Assembly (NCBI GenBank): GCA_964003875.1
Contig: CAXFLH010000027.1
Coordinates: forward strand, 1 to 14,493
Origin: UBA8444 sp964003875
Lineage (GTDB): Bacteria; Bacteroidota; Bacteroidia; Flavobacteriales; UBA7312
DNA length: 14,493 nucleotides
Direction: 5' to 3'
In this document: positions 9,079-14,493 of the stretch, one piece after another
Layout: every line of letters starts with the position of its first letter
Position numbering within the stretch: position 1 is the stretch's first letter
The notes under the pieces: model-generated
The model's database searches: none
What the model was told of the DNA's origin: nothing
What the model saw: the letters and a program-made list of their open reading frames with translations, nothing else
Made by a program: the position numbers and the translations under genes

Positions 9079-9098
9079 CTAGAGTGTAATTATTAAGG

Positions 9099-9106
9099 CA
9101 AAAGTA
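9099..9106 (-). promoter_or_regulatory. -7 promoter box for pheT
   Basis: TACTTTTG on the - strand is a full match to TAnnTTTG, 20 bases before the pheT ATG at 9078 and within the 62-base recG-pheT gap. No clear -33 TTG is seen. It suggests that pheT is not solely dependent on read-through from recG. Confidence 0.5.
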
Positions 9107-9140
9107 AGAAAAAGAATGAGGTGATATGTAGTTAATTATA

Positions 9141-11234
9141 CTAAGATATTCTACTCCATTCAAGTTGTTTGTTACTAATCTCTTTATAATAGCTGAGAAT
9201 AGCTTTGTTTTTAGGAAGTTTTAGTTCTGGATCTTCTTCCAATAATGTTAGGACAAGTTGTCTTGCGTATTGTAAAATAGCATTATCTTTCATTATATCG
9301 GCAATTTTTAACTCTAGCATTCCACTTTGTTGCGTGCCCATCAAGTTACCTGGCCCTCGAAGTTTCAGGTCTACCTCTGCAATTTCAAAGCCATCATTTG
9401 TCCTAACCATAGTTTTTAGTCTTTCTTGACCTTCCGTACTTATTTTATTGCCACTCATCAGGATACAATACGATTGTTCAGCCCCTCTGCCAACTCGACC
9501 TCTTAATTGGTGTAACTGAGATAAGCCAAAGCGTTCAGCGCTTTCGATAACCATTATTGAGGCATTAGGAACATTTACACCAACTTCAATAACGGTTGTT
9601 GCAACCATAATTTGTGTTTCTCCTTTAGCAAATCGACTCATTTCGAAATCTTTGTCTTCAGATTTCATTTGTCCGTGTACGATACTGATTTGCTTACCTT
9701 TAAAAGCTCTGCAAATACTTTCGTAGCCGTCCATCAAATCTTTATAATCCAATGTTTCACTTTCATTAATAAGTGGGTAAACTATATAGGCTTGTCTTCC
9801 TTTTTCTATTTCTTTTTGGACGAAGCCTAACATAGCTAGTCTACCACTTTCAGATTTCCAAATGGTTTTTATAGCTTTTCTGCCTGGCGGCAATTCATCA
9901 ATTATAGAAACGTCTAAGTCACCATATAGTGTCATAGCTAATGTTCTAGGAATCGGAGTAGCTGTCATCACTAACACATGTGGGGGGGTGCTATTTTTTA
10001 GCCACATTTTAGCACGTTGAGCTACACCAAAACGGTGTTGTTCATCAATTACAACAAAGCCTAAATTTTTAAATTTTACTTTATCTTCTAGTAAAGCGTG
10101 TGTACCAATAAGAATTTGTGTTTCTCCCTTTTCTAAGCCTTCGTGTAGTATGGTGCGTTGTGACTTTTTTACCGAGCCAGTAAGAAGTGAAATCTTTATT
10201 TGCATTTCAGACAGTAAATTAGAGATGGTTTCAAAATGTTGTTGAGCTAAAATTTCAGTAGGAGCCATAAGACAGCTTTGAAATCCATTATCTATAGCCA
10301 TTAAAATACTCATTAAGGCAACAAGTGTTTTGCCACTACCAACATCTCCTTGAAGTAGGCGATTCATTTGAGACTTTTTGGCGCAATCGTGACGTATTTC
10401 TTTCAAAACTCGTTTTTGAGCGTTTGTAAGTTCAAAAGGCAGGTGGTTATGAAAAAAATTGTTGAAGTGTTCGCCAATTTGAGAAAGAGCAAAGCCTTTA
10501 AGCTTTTGCTTGCGAACGATTTTCATTCTTATAAGTTGTAATTGTATGAAAAATAATTCCTCAAATTTAAGTCTGTATTGTGCTTGTTGTAAAGTTTTGG
10601 TATTCGTTGGGAAATGAATATTAGTATAAGCTTCACGACGAGGAATTAAATTGAGTTTTTGTATTAGTTCACTAGAAAGATTTTCTTTTATACTATTGAT
10701 TACTTGTGGTACTAATACTGAAGTGAGTTTGCCAATTGCTTTATTGGTTAACCCTTTATTTGATAGCGATTCGGTAGTAGAATATATAGGTTGAAGTGTA
10801 TTTAGTTTTGTTTGATAATTTTCGTCAATAGACTCTAATTCAGGATGGACGATATTTATCTTACCATTATATAGATTAGGTTTGCCAAATACAACATACT
10901 TTTTATTAGCCTTTATGCTATCTTTTATCCATTTAGTGCCTTTAAACCAAATTAATTCGATAGCACCATTTTCATCTTGAAACTTTGCCGTTAATCGTTT
11001 ACTATGTTTTGCACCTACTTCTTGTAATCGGCTAATATGACCAACAAGTTGTACATAAGGTAAATCGCTGTTTATTTCATTTGTTTTATAGAATTTAGTT
11101 TTATCAACATATCGAAATGGAAAATAGTGAAGTAAATCACCAAATGTGTGAACATCTAGCTCTTTCCTTAAGAGTTCAGCTCTTTTGGGTCCAACACCTT
11201 TCAAATACTCTATTGAATTGAACAACTCTTGCAT
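9141..11234 (-). CDS. recG: ATP-dependent DNA helicase RecG
   Basis: Superfamily 2 helicase that reverses stalled forks and migrates branched DNA during recombination and repair. The 697 residues match the family's usual length (about 690). The N-terminal wedge region contains the helix-hairpin-helix-like YLKGVGPKRAELL segment (residues 10-23) and an OB fold (about 60-150). Helicase motifs follow in order: Q-type FELTNAQ (267-273), Walker A GDVGSGKT (296-303), APTEILA (324-330), DEQH box (397-400), TATPIPRT (424-431), TTVIEVGVNVP (546-556) and QLRGRVGRG (576-584). The C-terminal TRG-like hairpin region is present. The ATG chosen sits at the conserved family N-terminus. The start codon is only 11 bases past the T-run of a terminator hairpin, so recG has almost no room for its own promoter; see the findings. 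Confidence 0.98.
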   Translation of the reverse strand: MQELFNSIEYLKGVGPKRAELLRKELDVHTFGDLLHYFPFRYVDKTKFYKTNEINSDLPYVQLVGHISRLQEVGAKHSKRLTAKFQDENGAIELIWFKGTKWIKDSIKANKKYVVFGKPNLYNGKINIVHPELESIDENYQTKLNTLQPIYSTTESLSNKGLTNKAIGKLTSVLVPQVINSIKENLSSELIQKLNLIPRREAYTNIHFPTNTKTLQQAQYRLKFEELFFIQLQLIRMKIVRKQKLKGFALSQIGEHFNNFFHNHLPFELTNAQKRVLKEIRHDCAKKSQMNRLLQGDVGSGKTLVALMSILMAIDNGFQSCLMAPTEILAQQHFETISNLLSEMQIKISLLTGSVKKSQRTILHEGLEKGETQILIGTHALLEDKVKFKNLGFVVIDEQHRFGVAQRAKMWLKNSTPPHVLVMTATPIPRTLAMTLYGDLDVSIIDELPPGRKAIKTIWKSESGRLAMLGFVQKEIEKGRQAYIVYPLINESETLDYKDLMDGYESICRAFKGKQISIVHGQMKSEDKDFEMSRFAKGETQIMVATTVIEVGVNVPNASIMVIESAERFGLSQLHQLRGRVGRGAEQSYCILMSGNKISTEGQERLKTMVRTNDGFEIAEVDLKLRGPGNLMGTQQSGMLELKIADIMKDNAILQYARQLVLTLLEEDPELKLPKNKAILSYYKEISNKQLEWSRIS

Positions 11235-11245
11235 GGCATAAAGAT

Positions 11246-11279
11246 AAAAAAAAGCCCTATCAGATTTGAAAGGGCTTTT
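11246..11279 (-). terminator. Intrinsic terminator after aceF
   Basis: Read on the - strand, a 9-bp stem (AAAAGCCCT pairing with AGGGCTTTT) with a 12-base loop is followed by a run of eight T. It begins 19 bases after the aceF stop and ends 11 bases before the recG ATG. It should end the pdhA-aceF transcript. The A/T-rich base also leaves a four-T run on the + strand side, but no + strand gene precedes it. Confidence 0.8.
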
Positions 11280-11298
11280 AAATTGTTTGTGAAAAACG

Positions 11299-12549
11299 TT
11301 AAATATTATTGGCTCCCATAAAAAGAACAGGATTTTCTAAATAACTCTTTAATGTCCCTAAGAATTTTGAACCTACAACACCATCAACAACTCTATGGTC
11401 GCAAGAAAGTGTTACTTTTAGTGTATTACCAACAATAATTTCACCATTTTTTACAACGGGCTTTTGAACTATTCCACCGACAGCTAGAATACAAGCGTCA
11501 GGAGGGTTTATGATTGCTGTGAATTCTTCAATGTCAAACATTCCTAAATTAGAAATGGTAAATGTATTGCCTTGCCAATCTTCTGGTTGTAATTTTTTTG
11601 CTTTAGCTTTTACACTGTAGTCTTTTACTTCACTAGAAATTTCAGAAAGTCTTTTGCTATTGGCAAATCTAACAACAGGAACTAGCAGACCGTCTTCTAC
11701 AGCCATTGCTACACCTATATGAATGTGGTCATTGAATCTAATTCTGTCGCCTAACCAGCTAGAATTAATTTGTGGGTGTTGCTCCAAGGCTATAGAACAA
11801 GCCTTTACTATCATATCATTAAATGATATTTTAATCGGAGAAATAGTATTTATAGCTTTTCTTGCTTCTATAGTTTTATCCATGTTAATTTCACAAGTTA
11901 GATAGAAGTGTGGAGCTGAAAATTTACTTTCACCAAGTCGTTGAGCAATTACTTTTCTCATCTGAGAAACTTCGACCTCTGTATAACTTTCTACAGTAGG
12001 GACTGATGAACCGCCAGAGTAATTGTCAATGTCCCTCTTGATTATTCTACCAAAATCACCTGTTCCTTTGACTAGAGCAAGATTAATATTTCTTTCGTCA
12101 GCTAATTTTTTTGCTAGAGGAGAAGCGATGTTTTTGCCATTATTAGAAGTAGATTTTTCTTGTTTTGGAGTAGATTTAACTTCTTCTTTTGGAGCTTCTT
12201 TTACTACTTCATTTTTTACTTCTTTGAATGGGACTTCAGCTTTTATAACCTCTACTTTCTCGTCTTCGGTATTTGCTTTATCTTGTTCAAGCAAAGAGCT
12301 AATGTCTTCACCTTTTTCGCCAAGAATAGCTAATATACTATCTACCGGGGCTTTAGCACCTTCTGCTACACCAATATGTAGTAAAAAGCCTTCTTGAAAG
12401 CTCTCAAATTCCATAGTGGCTTTGTCTGTTTCTATTTCAGCTAATAAATCACCTTCTGATACTTGGTCGCCAACATTTTTGTGCCATTTTGCAACAACAC
12501 CTTCTGTCATGGTATCGCTTAATCGGGGCATATTTACTACTTCTGCCAT
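11299..12549 (-). CDS. aceF: Pyruvate dehydrogenase E2, dihydrolipoyl acetyltransferase
   Basis: Core E2 subunit of the pyruvate dehydrogenase complex: it takes the acetyl group from E1 onto a lipoyl arm and passes it to coenzyme A. The 416 residues show one lipoyl domain (1-78, with the lipoylated Lys43 in ETDKATMEFE), an acidic and Lys/Val-rich flexible linker (about 88-138), an E1/E3-binding domain (about 140-177, ASPLAKKLADE ... GTGDFGRIIKRDID) and the acetyltransferase core (about 190-416), with the catalytic HRVVDG motif at His385 and Asp389. Only one lipoyl domain is present, whereas some proteobacterial E2 proteins have two or three. It starts 4 bases after the pdhA stop, so the pair is translated from one message. 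Pairing with a PDH-type E1-alpha makes pyruvate more likely as the substrate than branched-chain 2-oxoacids. The name pdhC is also used. Confidence 0.95.
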   Translation of the reverse strand: MAEVVNMPRLSDTMTEGVVAKWHKNVGDQVSEGDLLAEIETDKATMEFESFQEGFLLHIGVAEGAKAPVDSILAILGEKGEDISSLLEQDKANTEDEKVEVIKAEVPFKEVKNEVVKEAPKEEVKSTPKQEKSTSNNGKNIASPLAKKLADERNINLALVKGTGDFGRIIKRDIDNYSGGSSVPTVESYTEVEVSQMRKVIAQRLGESKFSAPHFYLTCEINMDKTIEARKAINTISPIKISFNDMIVKACSIALEQHPQINSSWLGDRIRFNDHIHIGVAMAVEDGLLVPVVRFANSKRLSEISSEVKDYSVKAKAKKLQPEDWQGNTFTISNLGMFDIEEFTAIINPPDACILAVGGIVQKPVVKNGEIIVGNTLKVTLSCDHRVVDGVVGSKFLGTLKSYLENPVLFMGANNI

Positions 12550-12553
12550 CTTT

Positions 12554-13549
12554 TTAGTCTTTTATAAATGGATAATCTTCTTGTTCGTAAACGCTATCGT
12601 ATAAATCTTGTTTTACTGGGAATGGAGATTCTTCAGCAAATTTTATAGCATCCGCAATAGTTTCTTTTACCTCTTGATTAATTGCTTCAATCTCTTTGTC
12701 AGAAGCGTATTTATTTTCTTTGATAAACTCAAGAGTAGTATTAATTGGATCTATTTTTTGATATTCGTTGACCTCGTCTTTTGTTCTATAGTGTTGAGCA
12801 TCAGACATAGAGTGTCCTTTGTAACGATAAGTTTTAGCCTCTAAAAATGTTGGACCATCACCTTTCCTGGCTCTTTTTACAGCTTTCTCAACAGCTCTAG
12901 TCATTGTTACTGGATCCATACCATCAACTGGTTCACTAGGCATTTCATAACCTAATCCTAATTTCCAAATTTCAGTGTGATTAGCTGTTCTTTCTACCGA
13001 AGTTCCCATAGCATATCCATTGTTTTCAACAATAAATACAACAGGTAACTTCCACAGCATTGCTAGATTAAAAGTTTCGTGTAGAGAACCTTGTCTTACA
13101 GCTCCGTCACCCATAAAGCAAAGAGTGACAGCATCACTACCATTATATTTGTCTGCAAAAGCTAGCCCAGCTCCAAGAGGTATCTGTCCACCAACGATTC
13201 CGTGTCCACCAAAAAAATTGTGTTCTTTACTAAACATGTGCATAGAGCCACCATTTCCTTTCGAGCAACCTGTGATTTTTCCCATCAATTCGGCCATTAC
13301 ATATTTTGGTTCAACGCCCATTGCAATTGGTTGTACGTGATTTCGGTAGGCCGTTATCATTTTATCTTTAGACGGATCAATAGCTTCTCTACATCCTGCA
13401 AGAATAGCTTCTTGTCCATTATAGAGATGCAAAAACCCTCTAATTTTTTGTTGGATGTATAATGCAGAAGCTTTATCTTCAAGCTTTCTCCATAAGAGCA
13501 TATCTCTATACCAATTGAGATAGGTTTTTTTTGTAATTTTTGTAGCCAT
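12554..13549 (-). CDS. pdhA: Pyruvate dehydrogenase E1 component, alpha subunit
   Basis: Thiamine-diphosphate-dependent E1-alpha chain that, with E1-beta, decarboxylates pyruvate and transfers the two-carbon unit to the lipoyl arm of E2. The 331 residues are the normal E1-alpha length. Visible motifs are YRDMLLWRKLEDK at the N-terminus, GQEA (45-48), AYRNH (67-71), GGSMHMF (100-106), GGHGIVGGQIPLGAGLA (114-130), the ThDP/Mg2+ motif starting GDGA (147-150) and ending ENN (175-177), and the YRYKGHSMSDAQ loop (242-253). The histidines in AYRNH and GHSMSD are conserved in the family. The gene heads a two-gene unit with aceF; E1-beta is not in the window, so the complex depends on a distant pdhB, as is common in Flavobacteriia. 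Upstream is a divergent gap with a promoter-like box. Confidence 0.96.
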   Translation of the reverse strand: MATKITKKTYLNWYRDMLLWRKLEDKASALYIQQKIRGFLHLYNGQEAILAGCREAIDPSKDKMITAYRNHVQPIAMGVEPKYVMAELMGKITGCSKGNGGSMHMFSKEHNFFGGHGIVGGQIPLGAGLAFADKYNGSDAVTLCFMGDGAVRQGSLHETFNLAMLWKLPVVFIVENNGYAMGTSVERTANHTEIWKLGLGYEMPSEPVDGMDPVTMTRAVEKAVKRARKGDGPTFLEAKTYRYKGHSMSDAQHYRTKDEVNEYQKIDPINTTLEFIKENKYASDKEIEAINQEVKETIADAIKFAEESPFPVKQDLYDSVYEQEDYPFIKD

Positions 13550-13565
13550 ATCGTTAAAATTGGTG

Positions 13566-13573
13566 CAAATTTA
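13566..13573 (-). promoter_or_regulatory. -7 promoter box for pdhA-aceF
   Basis: TAAATTTG on the - strand is a full match to the Bacteroidota -7 element TAnnTTTG, 16 bases before the pdhA ATG at 13549. The implied leader is only about ten bases with no Shine-Dalgarno sequence. No TTG at the expected -33 distance is visible. Confidence 0.5.
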
Positions 13574-13764
13574 ACACAAAATAGCCTAATATTAATTAAT
13601 AATTATTAGTTGGGGGTGTATTATTGTAATTTAACCTTTTATTAATCTTATTAGCTTAAAAATAAGTTAAATTACTTAGTTTTTACTAAAAAAAGTTTAA
13701 AAATAACACTTTAAAGGCATAGCATAAAATACTTGTAAGATAAAAATCTATCAAAAATTATGCC

Positions 13765-13772
13765 GATATTTG
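13765..13772 (+). promoter_or_regulatory. Possible -7 box for the second barrel gene
   Basis: GATATTTG matches five of six fixed positions of TAnnTTTG and lies 15 bases before the ATG at 13788. An overlapping alternative, TACTTTGC at 13773-13780, has a one-base-short spacer and would leave almost no leader. Neither has a clear -33 TTG, so this is tentative. Confidence 0.25.
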
Positions 13773-13787
13773 TACTTTGCTCGATAA

Positions 13788-14420
13788 ATGAAAAACATAT
13801 CAATTTTAACATTTTCCTTTTTAATTTCTACTTCACTTTTTTCACAAAGTTTTAGGGTTCCGAAGAATGTAGTAAGTACGAGTTTATTTCAGCCATTTGC
13901 TTCTATTAGTGGATATACTATATCTTTTGAAAGATTAATTGATCCAGGTTACAGTTTAAACGCGGCTCAGTTTTCATATAAGTTAAATACAACTCTTATT
14001 TCTTACAATCAAAAAAAAGAGTATACAACAATTGATTCCCAAGTTTTTTATGACAAAGAGGCTTACAAGTTTTTTGGCTTTACTATATTACCTGAAATAA
14101 GATATTATTTTACTTGGGATGCTCCCATAGGAGTTTATGCAAGTATATTTGGAAGTTATACTGACTATTCTGAAATTTATTCAGACATTAACAATGAAGC
14201 TACTAGTTACGAAAAAAAATATTCGATTATTGGTAGAGGCATAGGAGCAGGATTTCAGTTTAATTTTTTTGAATATTTTACATTAGATATCATTGGGGGG
14301 TATCACCCACAAAATATTAATTCAAAAACTAAATCTTTTGAAAGAGAAGAATTCATAGAAAATCCTTTACTTGAAGAAGAAAAACTTTACTTAAATTTAC
14401 ATTTAGGTATAAATTTCTAA
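13788..14420 (+). CDS. Small outer-membrane beta-barrel protein, unassigned
   Basis: A 210-residue protein with a signal peptide (residues 1-19, hydrophobic core ending in SLFS-Q). The mature part is a run of amphipathic strands: TISFERLI (44-51), PEIRYYFTW (102-110), IGVYASIFGSYTDY (114-127), GRGIGAGFQFNFF (149-161), TLDIIGGYH (165-173) and the last strand YLNLHLGINF with terminal Phe. This is the pattern of small DUF3575-like outer-membrane barrels of Bacteroidota. The likely function is unknown. A charged stretch at 180-200, rich in Glu and Lys, is probably an exposed loop. It is divergent from pdhA and likely has its own promoter; no terminator is seen in the remaining 73 bases of the window. 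It resembles the larger barrel protein at 5398-6600 in strand order, though without close identity. Confidence 0.75.
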   Translation: MKNISILTFSFLISTSLFSQSFRVPKNVVSTSLFQPFASISGYTISFERLIDPGYSLNAAQFSYKLNTTLISYNQKKEYTTIDSQVFYDKEAYKFFGFTILPEIRYYFTWDAPIGVYASIFGSYTDYSEIYSDINNEATSYEKKYSIIGRGIGAGFQFNFFEYFTLDIIGGYHPQNINSKTKSFEREEFIENPLLEEEKLYLNLHLGINF

Positions 14421-14493
14421 AGTTTATTTTTTTCTGAATCCCAAAATTAATGGTGAATATATACTTCTAAATATTCATAATTTTCGGATATTT

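Larger units (their letters stand above)
13550..13787. other. AT-rich divergent intergenic region
   Basis: This 238-base gap separates the - strand pdhA from the + strand barrel gene, so it should hold two outward promoters. It is very AT-rich with many A and T runs. One small imperfect inverted repeat with 6-base arms (CTAATA at 13586-13591 and TATTAG at 13604-13609) flanks a TTAATTAA palindrome, and a TTAGT/ACTAA hairpin lies near 13678-13691. I see no coding frame, RNA gene or recognisable riboswitch. Confidence 0.6.

Noticed and set aside
9079..9140. Terminator after recG around the near-palindrome TAGTTAATTATACTA
   Set aside because: The stem is broken and almost entirely A/T, so it would be very weak; I do not support it as a terminator.
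12023..12397. 124-residue + strand open frame inside aceF
   Set aside because: It lies wholly antisense to a clear E2 gene, has the Ser/Phe/Leu-rich composition of a reverse-strand shadow, and has no start signal or family resemblance. The same reasoning removes the other open frames antisense to pheT, recG, pdhA and the barrel genes.
13586..13609. Imperfect palindrome as an intrinsic terminator or attachment site
   Set aside because: The arms contain only A/T plus one C/G pair, there is no downstream T-run in a useful direction, and no integrase or mobile gene is nearby.
14447..14493. Possible C-terminus of a - strand gene entering from the right edge (stop at 14447)
   Set aside because: Only about 15 codons are visible, which is expected by chance in AT-rich DNA, and nothing in the peptide is recognisable.

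Overview
The window looks like ordinary chromosome of a Bacteroidota bacterium, most likely a marine-type member of Flavobacteriia or a relative. The evidence is low G+C content, a secreted protein with SprB-like repeats and a type IX secretion (T9SS) C-terminal sorting domain, beta-barrel proteins ending in aromatic residues, near absence of Shine-Dalgarno sequences, and promoter-like TAnnTTTG boxes in the gaps. I see no mobile element, tRNA, rRNA, CRISPR array or phage gene.

Layout. On the + strand, positions 1-3252 hold the 3' part of a large repeat-containing cell-surface protein, truncated by the window edge. It is followed by a periplasmic TPR protein with a SPOR-like C-terminus (3309-4916). 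A strong hairpin (4937-4969) closes this block and, read the other way, also closes the opposing block. From 4985 to 13549 everything is on the - strand. In transcription order it contains pdhA and aceF (E1-alpha and E2 of pyruvate dehydrogenase), a terminator, recG (branch-migration helicase), pheT (phenylalanyl-tRNA synthetase beta chain), an outer-membrane beta-barrel protein and a small lipoprotein. A 238-base AT-rich gap then separates pdhA from a divergent + strand gene for a second, smaller beta-barrel protein (13788-14420).

How the genes relate. PdhA and AceF are two subunits of one complex and are separated by 4 bases; E1-beta and E3 must be encoded elsewhere. RecG and PheT are housekeeping proteins with no functional tie to their neighbours. 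The barrel protein and lipoprotein at 4985-6600 are probably co-transcribed and may form a cell-envelope pair of unknown function. The surface protein needs the T9SS, none of whose core genes lies here.

I did not find a clearly new system. The points most worth a second look are the gapless tandem duplication plus SPOR-like end in the TPR protein, the unassigned barrel/lipoprotein pair, and the architectural resemblance between the two barrel proteins.
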